A stretch of DNA of 43,220 nt from Bacteroidales bacterium. GTDB lineage: Bacteria > Bacteroidota > Bacteroidia > Bacteroidales > UBA932. Both the position numbers and the translations under genes were made by a program. Of the stretch, positions 33,601-41,713 are shown one piece after another (positions within the stretch are counted from its first letter, which is position 1; every line of letters starts with the position of its first letter). The stretch lies in the NCBI GenBank assembly GCA_017455065.1, contig JAFTBU010000031.1, positions 1-43,220 of the forward strand, read 5' to 3'. Under the pieces are notes generated by a model, which searched no databases, was not told the origin of the DNA, and worked only from the letters and a program-made list of their open reading frames with translations.

Positions 33601-33657
33601 GGAGAAGGTGCCGAGGAGCATGAGGCCGGCTGCGATGATTTGTATAAATTTCTTCAT
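30616..33657 (-). CDS. Giant SusE/SusF-like outer membrane starch-binding lipoprotein with about eight modules
   Basis: The 1013-residue lipoprotein starts MKKFIQIIAAGLMLLGTFSC (Cys20). Residues 22-135 form a SusE-type Ig-like stalk (VTYNPADFGINNKLVKYYL). I then see modules at about 159-261, 273-375, 396-506, 509-607, 613-715, 718-810, 820-917 and 920-1013. The first four share AWSVIGSI, DQFKFRKD-DWGT and AVPADG-YDL elements. The last four form two pairs: YMIGDEFGGWAWGSDG type followed by GECWGTWD/WWTREFN type. SusE has two and SusF three starch-binding modules, so this is a marked expansion. It replaces both susE and susF in the operon, 8 bp after susD. Binding by each module is inferred from the family. 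Confidence 0.88.
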   Translation of the reverse strand: MKKFIQIIAAGLMLLGTFSCVTEREWVIYDPSQAKAPTAGTSTAVKDGISVTYNPADFGINNKLVKYYLSIVSAAGQTANADLDCSVNTENHTVTVSNMTLTKALEALGIEKGSIVDVVLALRAMLPPATDYVEAADKINVNGFEMLKGNPWAAFTDESAWSVIGSIASVGMNWDSDIVMFTDGTKHVARNVKLSASDQFKFRKDKDWGTNFGAEGSTEPFVMELDKEYPASAGGKNLAVPADGAYDLVLDPEAKVFYITEAFQTYPGYDSESAWSVIGAIGSFEMNWDKDIAMITDGTWHVAEGVALTTGDQFKFRKDQDWGTNLGAEGNTEPFIVTLDKEYPASAGGKNLAVPADGTYDLLVNPDGKLFKVVESLGGKSGLIGGGDEPQEEKPGAWSLIGTIGGTSWDTDTDLDNIEGDIWVVRSVAINATDEFKIRADHDWGTSWGGPEANSKSTIDPSNPYDVYKPTLGKAFASGDKNIQVGADGFYDITLDYAAQTILIEEHKAVYSLIGEIAGSSWNKDFVMSESNGIWSSPVLNITGGFKIRYDYSWADDHTYGAESGSFVPTIGTPFTATQPGSDIKLAEAGEYKVIFDPATKEITITTVAFPEHLYMIGDEFGGWAWGSDGVVELSPVLHNPEWGAEAEGQFYTIKYFSAGKGFKFNSNRDWDGKEFNGLATNDGFTQSGGNCVVDADGFYLVHIDLKNEKLHVEPARVYGLGECWGTWDPVDDNLFKADGKTLKLKAASAGHLRMFVESSIATSGWWTREFNIIDGKIVYRVMDELAAPSVLANQEIVLDFNAGTGAIQGEGDAPVLPTAMYIIGDGVVGGGWDWNTNASEMIPVNGAPGQFWAIRNLAADTGFKFNSVKDWNGSEFNSLGGNDSGFTTKDGNCVVAESGVYMIYVDAANGKIGVEKANVYGIGECWGGWDKKNESAKFAESEGKLSVTVPAAGKLRMYAETSTGTTDWWTREFNVIEGKIVYRADGGELAEVKAEAGKKYTLDFNAGTATIE
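30619..31821 (-). repeat. Duplicated pair of SusE/F modules (5-6 and 7-8)
   Basis: Modules 5-6 (31228-31821) and 7-8 (30619-31200) repeat as a two-module unit. Shared elements are GFKFNS-DW-G-EFN, GNCVV, VYG-GECWG-WD, WWTREFN-I-GKIVYR and LDFNAGT. Divergence is greater than between modules 1 and 2. Confidence 0.7.
32533..33183 (-). repeat. Tandem duplication encoding SusE/F modules 1 and 2
   Basis: Two copies (32875-33183 and 32533-32841) repeat with a 342-bp period. By eye the proteins are about 70% identical, and the segment LDKEYPASAGGKNLAVPADG is unchanged. The DNA is also nearly identical over this stretch, indicating recent duplication or gene conversion. Confidence 0.8.
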
Positions 33658-33665
33658 GTTGCAGT

Positions 33666-35297
33666 CTATTTATATCCTTCGTTCTGAGTGATATTGTCGG
33701 GGTTTGCCGCGATGTCGGTCTCGAGGATGGGATAGACATACCTGTGAGGGTCGGAGTCGAAGATGCCGAGACGGATTTCGTCCTGACGGCGCTGACCTTC
33801 CCAGAGGTATTCGGCAGCCTTGTCCTTGAGAATGAACGCGACAGACAGGGATGCGGGAGTGGAAAGTCCTGCACGGTCCCTGAGGGCCTTAATGTAACCG
33901 ACTGCGGTGGCGTCGCTGGTGCTGCCGCCATGCAGACGTGCGTCAGACTCTGCGTAAATATAATACATTTCGGGGAGACGGAAAATGGCAAGGTCGGCGC
34001 TGGAAAGTTTCCAGTCTTCGGTCTCTTCGCCGCCTCTGTGGAAGATGGTGCCGTCTGAGTAGAGATATGCCCACTTCCAGCATCTCCAGCCTGTGCTGGA
34101 CAAGTTGGAGGCGTAGTCCTTGGCGGCAGCGCCGGCATTGTACAGGAAGAGCCTCTTGTCGCTCTTGGCAGGGTCGTACCCCAGGCCTGTTCCGTCCCAG
34201 TTGACACCGCCGAGTTCGAAGTTCTCCTCAACGTATGAGATGGGGATATGGTATCCGTTCCATTTATCAGCAGACACGTAGTTTACTTCGGTGATGCCCA
34301 GATAGGCAGCGACAGCTTCGTTCATGGGGTCGTCGAAGGCGGCGCAGGAAAGAGTGGTGGTGCCACCCCAGCTCTGGGCCTTGGCGGCGTCATACTCCAC
34401 TGCGAAGATGAACTCGTCGCCGGAGCAGGTCTTGCCGTTGTCCTGCATGAAGAGCTCCTGGTACTTCGGATGGAGGGAATAGCCGTTGTCGATGACCTTC
34501 TTGGCGTAGGTCTTGGCATCCTCCCAACGGGCGGTGCCGGTATAGACCTCGGCGTTGAGATACATCCTGGCGAGCAGGGCCCTTGCGGCGTCCTTGGTGG
34601 GACGGGGATAAGCGACCTTGCCCTTTGCAGGCATGTCGGAAGAATCCTCGGAGAGTTCCTTCAGCTCGGTCTCGAGCCACTCGAAGAGCTCGGTCCTGGT
34701 GAACTGCGTGGGCAGCTCGCCGCCGATGTTGGCTTCCATGGCCTTCGGAGGTCTTCCGAAGAGGTCGAGGAGGATGTAGTAGTACATGCACCTGTGGAAC
34801 CTGGCTTCAGCCCTGTACTGATGTATTTCAGACTTGAAAGCATCGTGTCCTCTCAGGGAGACCTTCTCGTCGGTGGTCTGGAGGAGATACTCGTTGCAGA
34901 GCACGATACCGTTCATGCAGCGGGTATAGACTGCGGTCACTGCCGTGTTGTCGGCATTGGTCCAGGAGTGGTCATTAATCGAAATGATATAGGAGTCAGG
35001 CCAGCCGATATCAAGGCTTCCCGTGCAGAGGTCGTTCATGTTGAACCACTGGCGGAGGAGTTCGCTCTGGCCGGAATCTGAGAAGTGCAGGTCGTTGTCA
35101 CCGGCGCTGTTCTGGCTGACGAAACTGTAGTTTGCGTTGAGATATGCAAGTCCCTTGAGGTAACTGCTCTGATCGTTGTAAGCGGTCTCGGAAGTGCTGT
35201 CGTAAGGGTTGAGGGGGAATGCATCCAAATCCTTCAGGCAGGACACGAGTGACATGCACGCAATGGCTGAAAGAGCTATTGTAATAATCTTTTTCAT
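33666..35297 (-). CDS. susD: SusD family starch-binding lipoprotein
   Basis: SusD is the surface lid of the SusCD importer and binds the glycan. At 543 residues it is close to B. thetaiotaomicron SusD (551). The signal is MKKIITIALSAIACMSLVSC (Cys20) followed by LKDLD. TPR-like helices and the family segment QYRAEARFHRCMYYYILLDL are present, as are ARALLARMYLNAEVYTG and the C-terminal IFRLPEMYYIYAE and LWEGQRRQDEIRLG. It lies 12 bp downstream of susC and 8 bp upstream of the SusE/F-like gene. Confidence 0.96.
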   Translation of the reverse strand: MKKIITIALSAIACMSLVSCLKDLDAFPLNPYDSTSETAYNDQSSYLKGLAYLNANYSFVSQNSAGDNDLHFSDSGQSELLRQWFNMNDLCTGSLDIGWPDSYIISINDHSWTNADNTAVTAVYTRCMNGIVLCNEYLLQTTDEKVSLRGHDAFKSEIHQYRAEARFHRCMYYYILLDLFGRPPKAMEANIGGELPTQFTRTELFEWLETELKELSEDSSDMPAKGKVAYPRPTKDAARALLARMYLNAEVYTGTARWEDAKTYAKKVIDNGYSLHPKYQELFMQDNGKTCSGDEFIFAVEYDAAKAQSWGGTTTLSCAAFDDPMNEAVAAYLGITEVNYVSADKWNGYHIPISYVEENFELGGVNWDGTGLGYDPAKSDKRLFLYNAGAAAKDYASNLSSTGWRCWKWAYLYSDGTIFHRGGEETEDWKLSSADLAIFRLPEMYYIYAESDARLHGGSTSDATAVGYIKALRDRAGLSTPASLSVAFILKDKAAEYLWEGQRRQDEIRLGIFDSDPHRYVYPILETDIAANPDNITQNEGYK

Positions 35298-35309
35298 ATC
35301 TGTCCCGTA

Positions 35310-38303
35310 TTAGAAGTTGATGTTAAGACGTACGGTGTAAAGCCTCGGGCGGGGAATGAAGTTGTTGTCCACGCCGTCCAGGCTGGTGAGTTCGGGATCG
35401 AGTCCGGAATATTTCGTGATGGTGAGTACATTCTGGACGGAAGCTGCGACGCGCATGGATTTGATCCAGTTCTTGTTGAAATGGAAGGTGTATCCGAGGT
35501 TCACGTCGTCGATCTTGTAGAAAGAGGCGTTCTCCATCCAGAGGTCGGACTGTTCCTGGGCGGTGGTCATCGCGTCGGTCCAGCCGGGATAGAGGTAGTC
35601 GTTGTTGAGGTTGCGGATGTTGCCCTTTGCGCTCTGCTCCAGGATTGGATAAGAGGATGCGAAGCCCTTGCGGACCTTGTTCAGGGCGTAGTTGCCTATG
35701 GAACCGTGTCCATTGAAGGAGAAGTCCCAATTCTTGTAGCTCAGGCGCATGTTTGTGCCGAAGAACATCCAGGGGTTGGGGCTCTTGCCGGAGAGGTAGC
35801 GGTCGTTCTCGGTGATCTTGCCGTCCTTGTCACGGTCTACGAGCATGTTCTGGATAGGATTGTGGTCCTTGTCGAAGACCTGCTGGTAGGTGAAGAATGA
35901 GAACGGGGCATATCCCTTCTTGTACAGAGAGCTGTAACCCTCGTTGGACAGCATGGTGCCTCCGACGGGCACTCCGGGATAGTCATCGTCGAAGTTGGAG
36001 AGCTTGGTGATCCTGACATCCTGGAAAGTGACGTTTCCGCCCAGGCTCCAGTGCCAGTCCTTGGTCTCGATGGGGACGACGTTGAGATTGATCTCGACAC
36101 CCTTGTTGAGGATGTTACCCACATTCTGGATGACCATGTTGGAGAAGTTGGTTCCGAGAGGGGTGCTGACTTCGTTGAGGAGGTCCATCGTAGTGCGGTG
36201 GTAAGCCTCGATGCTACCGCTCAACCTTTCGTGGAAGAATGCGAAGTCCACACCTGCGTTGATGGTCTCGGTGGTCTCCCATTTGAGGTTGGGGTTGTAT
36301 GCCTTGGCGGTGAGAGTCTTGTAGCGCTCGCCGTTGCCCATGTCATAGAGCATGTTGACGGAAGTGCTCTCGGTGTAAGCGGCGATGTAAGGATAATAGT
36401 ATTTGAGACCGAGGTCCTGCTGGCCGGTGCGGCCCCAGCCGAAGCGGAGCTTGAGCTGGTCGACAGCTGCGACATCCTTCAGGAAATCTTCATTCTTGAT
36501 GTTCCAAGCCACTGCGGCTGAAGGGAACAGACCCCAGCGGTTCTTGGGGCTGAAACGGGAAGAAGCATCTTCGCGGAGGGTGAATGTAAACAGGTACTTG
36601 TCCAGGATGTTGTAATTGACCCTGCCGAAGAAGGAGATGAGGAAGTACTCCTTCTTGTTCTCCTGGAAAGGAGAATAGATGTCTGCTTCCTGCCACCTGG
36701 GCTCTACGTTGCGGTACTTGACACCGCTGCTGTTGTAGAAGTTGTGCTGCCAGGAATAACCGGCCATGGCGTCGATGTTGGACCAGCCGAAATCATGGGT
36801 GTAGTCGGCGTACATCTCCAGGACGGTGTTGGAGTTGAGGTTACCCCACTGCTCTGCGAGGTCGGGGCTGGAAGCCTTGGCGCCGCGGGAGCCGATCACA
36901 TTGTACTTGTAGCCTTCGCTCTTGGTGACGTCGTAGCCGAGATTGAGGTTGAGCCTCAGGTCTTCGAATCCGTGGATCTTGTAGTCCACCTGGAAGTTGC
37001 CTACGGAACGCATGGCGTGGCTGCGGTCCACCCACTCATAGAGGTCGGAGAGGGGGTTGGGGGAAGCCATGGTGTTGGGGTCTCCCGAAGAACCGTACCA
37101 GTTCCAGATCACGCCTTCCATGGGACCTGAAAGGAAACGGGTCGGTTTGGTAGGATCGAACTGGAGAGCGTCGGTGACTGCGCCACCGTTGGCCCAGTTG
37201 CCCCACTGGTAGATACCCTTGGCGTTCAGGTTGATGCTGAGATGGTCGTCCAGGAACTTGGGGGAGAGGCTGATGTCGAGGTTGGCCCTCTGGCTGTCAC
37301 CGACCTTCACGGTAGCCTGGTCGAGGTTGTATCCGAGGCTGACCCTGAAGGGGAGCTTGGTGCCGCCGTAGACGCTGACGTTCTTGTCCGTGCTGATGGC
37401 CAGACGGTAGATCTCCTTCTGCCAGTCGGTGTGGAAGTTGTCGCCGCCGTAGCCCAGCAGGGGTGCTGCGGTAGGATAGTTCTCGGTCACGTAAGGCGCG
37501 AACTGGTCAGTGGTCATCATATTGAAGAACTGGTAGTTCTGCTTTACGGAAGTGCTTCCGTTGTAGTTGACCTTGATCTTGCCGGCGGAGCCCTTCTTGG
37601 TGGTGATCATGATGACACCGTTGGAAGCGCGGGAACCGTAGATGGCGGCTGCGGAAGCGTCCTTGAGGATGGAGTAGCTCTCGATGTCGTTGGGGTTGAC
37701 GGTGCTGAGAGGGTTGCCCATGCCGGAACCGCCCTCGTCAGTGATGGGAACGCCGTCGATGACGATGAGAGGGTTGTTGGTGGCAATCAGGGAAGCGGCT
37801 CCACGGATACGGATGGTACCGGATGCTCCGGGCTGTCCGGAAGCGGGAGTCACGAGCAGACCGGCGACCTTACCCATGAGCATCTGCTCGGGGGAGGTGA
37901 CGGCTCCGCGGTTGATTTCGTCAGCCCTGATGGCCACGATGGATCCCGTCATGTCGCTTTTCTTGACGGTACCGTAGCCTATGACCACGACCTCGTTGAG
38001 AAATTCAGTGTCTTCCTTGAGGACGATGGTGGAGGGAACCTCCGAGGCTCTGAATGACTGGGTTGCATAGCCGATGCAGCTGATTTCCACAGCTGCTCCG
38101 GCGCCGGAAACGGTGAGGGTGAAATTGCCGTCGAAATCGGTCACAGTACCGGTGGAAGTACCTGCTTCCATCACGGTGGCGCCGATCACGGGGCCTGTCT
38201 CATCGACTACCGTTCCTTTAACCTGATACCCGCTCTGAGCGGATACGGACTGGGCAAAGATACATGCGAGTATCGTTACCACTGCGGTTAGGAATCTTTT
38301 CAT
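35310..38303 (-). CDS. susC: SusC family TonB-dependent outer membrane transporter
   Basis: It imports malto-oligosaccharides through the outer membrane, driven by TonB. The 997-residue product has a cleavable signal (MKRFLTAVVTILACIFAQSVSAQ) and a carboxypeptidase-D-like domain (VKGTVVDETGPVIGATV, FDGNFTLTV). The SusC signature LNEVVVIGYGTVKKSD comes next, then a plug domain (GTIRIRGAASL, NDIESYSILKDASAAAIYG, SNGVIMITTKKG) and a long beta-barrel ending PRLYTVRLNINF with terminal Phe. It follows the MFS gene by 24 bp, with no separate promoter evident in the gap. Confidence 0.96.
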   Translation of the reverse strand: MKRFLTAVVTILACIFAQSVSAQSGYQVKGTVVDETGPVIGATVMEAGTSTGTVTDFDGNFTLTVSGAGAAVEISCIGYATQSFRASEVPSTIVLKEDTEFLNEVVVIGYGTVKKSDMTGSIVAIRADEINRGAVTSPEQMLMGKVAGLLVTPASGQPGASGTIRIRGAASLIATNNPLIVIDGVPITDEGGSGMGNPLSTVNPNDIESYSILKDASAAAIYGSRASNGVIMITTKKGSAGKIKVNYNGSTSVKQNYQFFNMMTTDQFAPYVTENYPTAAPLLGYGGDNFHTDWQKEIYRLAISTDKNVSVYGGTKLPFRVSLGYNLDQATVKVGDSQRANLDISLSPKFLDDHLSINLNAKGIYQWGNWANGGAVTDALQFDPTKPTRFLSGPMEGVIWNWYGSSGDPNTMASPNPLSDLYEWVDRSHAMRSVGNFQVDYKIHGFEDLRLNLNLGYDVTKSEGYKYNVIGSRGAKASSPDLAEQWGNLNSNTVLEMYADYTHDFGWSNIDAMAGYSWQHNFYNSSGVKYRNVEPRWQEADIYSPFQENKKEYFLISFFGRVNYNILDKYLFTFTLREDASSRFSPKNRWGLFPSAAVAWNIKNEDFLKDVAAVDQLKLRFGWGRTGQQDLGLKYYYPYIAAYTESTSVNMLYDMGNGERYKTLTAKAYNPNLKWETTETINAGVDFAFFHERLSGSIEAYHRTTMDLLNEVSTPLGTNFSNMVIQNVGNILNKGVEINLNVVPIETKDWHWSLGGNVTFQDVRITKLSNFDDDYPGVPVGGTMLSNEGYSSLYKKGYAPFSFFTYQQVFDKDHNPIQNMLVDRDKDGKITENDRYLSGKSPNPWMFFGTNMRLSYKNWDFSFNGHGSIGNYALNKVRKGFASSYPILEQSAKGNIRNLNNDYLYPGWTDAMTTAQEQSDLWMENASFYKIDDVNLGYTFHFNKNWIKSMRVAASVQNVLTITKYSGLDPELTSLDGVDNNFIPRPRLYTVRLNINF

Positions 38304-38327
38304 CAGAAATTAAGTAGTTATTGTGAA

Positions 38328-39659
38328 TTATGATTTGTGTGTGCGTATGAGGTTCACTGCCAGCGCTCCCAGCACCAGCAGCACTCCGGCTGCGAGGAGC
38401 ATGGCCGGCTGGCTGCCGCCGACGAGTTTGAGCACCAGACCTCCGGTGGCTGCCGCGACTATCTGCGGGAGGCAGATGGTGCAATTGAACAGGCCGAGGT
38501 AGCTGCCCATGTAGGGATTGCCTTCGATGGCGTTGGTCAGCAGGGTGAACGGGAGGGCGAGCATCGCGGCCCAGGCGGCGCCGATCAGGAAATAGGCGGC
38601 GCAGGCCAGATACTTGTCTTGGATGAACATCATCGCCGCGAAGCCTGCGGCTCCTATGAGCAGGCTCACGATGTAGGCGGTCTTGATGTTCTTGAATTTA
38701 GGAAGCACGGTCGCCCAGAGTATGGAACCCACGGCCTGCACGGCGAAGACCACACCTACCCAGTTGCCGGCATCCTGATATGCCTTGGAACTGGTGTCGG
38801 TGACGCCTCCCCAGCAGTTGAAAGCCAGGGTGCCGTTGGTGTAGGTCCACATGTAGAGGAAGGCGGCCCAGCAGAAGAACTGCACGAGGCCCACGGTCCA
38901 GAAGGTGGCCGGGGCTTTGAACAGCAGCTGCAGCAGGCCGGGTTTGGCTTTCCCGTCGTTCTCCTCGGGAGTGATCCCGTGGAATTCGGCGTACTCTGCC
39001 GGCGGCATCTCCTTCACTTTCGCGAAGGTGTACAGCACGCAGGCGATGAGTATGGCGGCGCCGCACCAGAAGCTCCAGACCACGGACTGGGGGACGACTC
39101 CCTCAGGTGCCTCGTTGGAGATGCCTATCCAGGTGAAGAAGATGGGGAAGAGGTATCCCACCAGGCTGCCGGCGTTGCACAGCAGGGACTGGATGGAGTA
39201 GGCCTGGGCTTTCTGCTCCTCGCCGACCATGTCACCGACCATCATCTTGAACGGCTGCATGGCCACATTGATCGAGGTGTCGAGGAAAATCAGCGAGAAC
39301 AGGCCGAACCACATGGCTCCGTTGAGTCCGAGCAGCAGGCGGCTGCTGAAATTGAGGCTGCCTGCATTGGGCAGGAAGGCCATTACTATCACGGCCACGA
39401 TCGCACCGACGAGCAGGTACGGCTTGCGGCGTCCCAGACGGCACCAGGTGCGGTCGGACCATTTGCCTATGAGGGGCTGGACCAACATTCCCATCAGAGG
39501 GGGAAGTATCCAGAAGAAGCTGAGTTGGTGCGGATCGGCGCCCAGCGTGGCGAAAATCCGGCTGATGTTCGCGCTCTGCAGGGCATAAGCTATCTGGACT
39601 CCGAAAAATCCGAAGCTCAGGTTCCACATCTGCCAGAAGGTTAGTTTCTTAGGTTGCAT
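38328..39659 (-). CDS. MFS sugar permease, maltose/SLC45-like
   Basis: A 443-residue inner membrane protein with about 12 hydrophobic segments. The front resembles SLC45/GPH-like maltose permeases of Bacteroidetes: FWQMWNLSFGFFGVQIAYAL, WILPPLMGMLVQPLIGKWSD, then GRRKPYLLVGA and FLDTSINVAMQPF. It would move maltose or short maltodextrins from periplasm to cytoplasm, where MalQ acts. It is the first gene of the minus-strand operon, with its promoter region in the 131-bp gap shared with the kinase gene. Confidence 0.9.
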   Translation of the reverse strand: MQPKKLTFWQMWNLSFGFFGVQIAYALQSANISRIFATLGADPHQLSFFWILPPLMGMLVQPLIGKWSDRTWCRLGRRKPYLLVGAIVAVIVMAFLPNAGSLNFSSRLLLGLNGAMWFGLFSLIFLDTSINVAMQPFKMMVGDMVGEEQKAQAYSIQSLLCNAGSLVGYLFPIFFTWIGISNEAPEGVVPQSVVWSFWCGAAILIACVLYTFAKVKEMPPAEYAEFHGITPEENDGKAKPGLLQLLFKAPATFWTVGLVQFFCWAAFLYMWTYTNGTLAFNCWGGVTDTSSKAYQDAGNWVGVVFAVQAVGSILWATVLPKFKNIKTAYIVSLLIGAAGFAAMMFIQDKYLACAAYFLIGAAWAAMLALPFTLLTNAIEGNPYMGSYLGLFNCTICLPQIVAAATGGLVLKLVGGSQPAMLLAAGVLLVLGALAVNLIRTHKS

Positions 39660-39681
39660 TTCAGTGTTATTGTAGTCTGTG

Positions 39682-39712
39682 CAAAGTAAAATGATTCATC
39701 GCGCGCGTAAAA
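39682..39712 (-). promoter_or_regulatory. Candidate promoter of the MFS-sus operon
   Basis: On the minus strand TTACTTTG (39682-39689) approximates the -7 TAnnTTTG box with one mismatch. TTTT (39709-39712), 19 bp upstream, is a weak -33. Transcription would begin near 39676, close to the ATG at 39659. The poor -33 suits a promoter that needs an activator. Confidence 0.45.
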
Positions 39713-39719
39713 ATAAAAA

Positions 39720-39751
39720 TGGATGAACGGTAGTATTTGTTGGATGAATGG
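39720..39751. promoter_or_regulatory. Direct repeat, candidate LytTR operator
   Basis: TGGATGAACGG (39720-39730) and TGGATGAATGG (39741-39751) repeat with a 21-bp period, two helical turns. LytTR regulators bind pairs of short direct repeats with this geometry. The repeat lies about 45-75 bp upstream of the predicted start of the MFS-sus operon and just upstream of the kinase gene. A related inverted ATTCATC lies at 39694-39700. Nothing else is recognised in the gap 39660-39790. Confidence 0.55.
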
Positions 39752-39790
39752 TGCGATTCCTGATTTTTTATTATCTTCACAACGGCTTTT

Positions 39791-40933
39791 ATGAAACTTT
39801 CGAAAGACTTTTGGATCATTCAGGTCTTCGCCCTGCTGCATGCCGGGGTGGCTTTCGGATGCCGCCTTACGGGTATAGCGGACGACCTGCTGCTCACCCT
39901 GCTGACGATGCTCATGGTGATGGTCCTGTGCATCCACAGGAGGGCCTGCCCGGTGTTCATGGCCATCGCCCTGATCCTGGTCAATATCGCCGGATTCCTG
40001 CTCGGCAAGGGCCTCGCCTGGGTGTTCGGCCTTTTCGGACTCTCCCCTCTGGTCGTGTATCCCCTTTCCACCTTCATCTGCACGGAAATCATAGGCTTTG
40101 CCTCGATCCTGACCATAGACGAGAGCATACGGAGGGCTCCGCACAAAACTGCGGGCGAAGGCTCCCGCGGCCAGAGATGGCTGCTCTTCGCCTTCATCAT
40201 CATCCTCATCCTGAGGCTGGCGCTGTCGCTTGTGGAGAACGGGGTGAGGGACACCCGCGATTTCGTGGCGGGCATGATCCTGGACTACGTCTTCACCATA
40301 GTCGCCCTGGTGATATTGGGTGAATACGCCATACGCTCCCGGGGCAGGGCCCAGATGGCTACGGAAGAGGCCGGCCTGGCCAAATACCGCTATCTCAAAC
40401 TCAAGCACCAGGTCAACCCCCATTTCCTTTTCAACTCCCTGAACGTCCTGGACTACCTCATCCTGGAACAGCCCCGAGAGGATGCCAGCCGCTATACCCG
40501 CAAGCTTGCCGAGGTGTACAGATATATGATACACAACGAAGACGAGACCCTGGTGACCCTGAGGGACGAGATGGGATTCGTGAGCCAGTACGCCGATCTG
40601 CTGAAGGTCCGTTTCCCCGAGGGCCTGGATGTCCGTGCCGACATTCCCGAGGCAGACCTGTCCCGCTCGGTGATACCCTGTTCAGTGCAGCTGTTGCTCG
40701 AAAATGCCATAAAGCACAATGTCGTCTCCGCCTCCGACCCCCTGGTCGTGGGCATTTCTTCCGACGGCGATTTCCTGGAAGTCACCAACAGGCGCATCCC
40801 CAAGATCAACCAGGCCAAGTCCACCGGATTCGGCCTGAAATACATACGTCAGCAGTACATGGACCTCTCGGGGAGACAGATCCAGGTACTTGACCAGAAA
40901 GACCGTTTCACCGTAAAACTGCCGTTGTTATGA
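39791..40933 (+). CDS. LytS-type sensor histidine kinase
   Basis: This 380-residue membrane kinase has an N-terminal half of five or six hydrophobic helices (residues about 8-180) without a recognisable large sensor domain. The His_kinase domain follows: LKHQVNPHFLFNSLNVLDYL with phospho-acceptor His211, N-box LLLENAIKHN (Asn305) and G-box STGFGLKYI. This is the YehU/LytS class that pairs with LytTR regulators. The regulator gene starts within its stop codon (ATGA overlap). Its position, divergent from the sus operon, suggests it senses envelope or sugar-related signals, but the ligand is unknown. Confidence 0.94.
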   Translation: MKLSKDFWIIQVFALLHAGVAFGCRLTGIADDLLLTLLTMLMVMVLCIHRRACPVFMAIALILVNIAGFLLGKGLAWVFGLFGLSPLVVYPLSTFICTEIIGFASILTIDESIRRAPHKTAGEGSRGQRWLLFAFIIILILRLALSLVENGVRDTRDFVAGMILDYVFTIVALVILGEYAIRSRGRAQMATEEAGLAKYRYLKLKHQVNPHFLFNSLNVLDYLILEQPREDASRYTRKLAEVYRYMIHNEDETLVTLRDEMGFVSQYADLLKVRFPEGLDVRADIPEADLSRSVIPCSVQLLLENAIKHNVVSASDPLVVGISSDGDFLEVTNRRIPKINQAKSTGFGLKYIRQQYMDLSGRQIQVLDQKDRFTVKLPLL

Positions 40934-41676
40934 TGAAAGCCCTGATAGTCGAAGACGAGAAACTTGCACAGGCACGGCTTTCGCGTCTGCTCCGCGACCT
41001 GTTCCCTGATATCGAGATAGCGGCGGTCACGGATTCCGTCCGCTCCACAGTGGAGTTCCTGACTCCCGACCCCCCCATAAACATCATTTTCATGGATGTG
41101 GAACTCGCTGATGGTGAATGTTTTGAGATTTTCCGCAAGGTGCCCGTGCATGCGCAGGTCGTCATGACCACGGCCTATGATACTTATGCCATCAAGGCCT
41201 TTGAAGCAGGGAGCATAGATTATCTGCTAAAGCCTATCGACCCCCAGGCTCTCGTCAGGGCCGTCTCCCGATGCCGGGAGAGGGAGAACAAGATAGACGT
41301 GGAGAAACTGCTCGCCGCGGTCGGCCGCCCGAAACCCCGTTACAAAGAGCACAGCGTCGTGCAGGTGGGGGACCGTCTGATCCCGGTGGCAGCCGATGAA
41401 ATAGCCTGCTTCTTTTCAGAAGACAAGGCCAATTATCTCATCCGCAAGACAGGGGAGAGGTACCTCATCGATTCTACCCTCGACCTCCTGGAGACCCAGC
41501 TCGACCCTGATAAGTTCTTCCGTATCTCCCGTGGCTGCATCATAGCCAGAAGCACCGTGAAGACGGTCCACAAGCATCTGAACGGCAGATTGATGCTCGA
41601 CCTTGTCCCCTCGCCTCCGGTGGAAACCACCGTGTCCCGTGCCCGGGTGGAAGACTTCCTCTCGTGGCTCGGTTGA
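40930..41676 (+). CDS. LytTR family response regulator
   Basis: A 248-residue two-domain regulator. The receiver domain has acidic residues Asp9/Glu10 (IVEDEKLAQ), phospho-acceptor Asp56 (IIFMDVEL), MTTAYDTYAI and Lys101 (YLLKPID). The C-terminal LytTR DNA-binding domain covers about residues 140-245 (FFSEDKANYLIRKTGERYLI, FFRISRGCIIARSTV). It overlaps the kinase gene by 4 bp (start ATG 40930 or 40933). LytTR proteins bind paired direct repeats, and one such pair lies in the divergent promoter region at 39720-39751, so the sus operon and its own operon are the likely targets. Confidence 0.95.
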   Translation: MMKALIVEDEKLAQARLSRLLRDLFPDIEIAAVTDSVRSTVEFLTPDPPINIIFMDVELADGECFEIFRKVPVHAQVVMTTAYDTYAIKAFEAGSIDYLLKPIDPQALVRAVSRCRERENKIDVEKLLAAVGRPKPRYKEHSVVQVGDRLIPVAADEIACFFSEDKANYLIRKTGERYLIDSTLDLLETQLDPDKFFRISRGCIIARSTVKTVHKHLNGRLMLDLVPSPPVETTVSRARVEDFLSWLG

Positions 41677-41702
41677 ACGGATGGAATAATTTGCTATATT
41701 TG
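41673..41702 (+). promoter_or_regulatory. tRNA-Ala promoter
   Basis: TTG (41673-41675) and TATATTTG (41695-41702) are 19 bp apart. The -33 box overlaps the stop codon of the response regulator gene, so the tRNA has its own start. Confidence 0.65.
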
Positions 41703-41713
41703 CAGTCCTTTCC

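Noticed and set aside
38304-38327. A separate susC promoter between the permease and susC
   Set aside because: The gap is only 24 bp and no -33/-7 pair could be placed in it with confidence.
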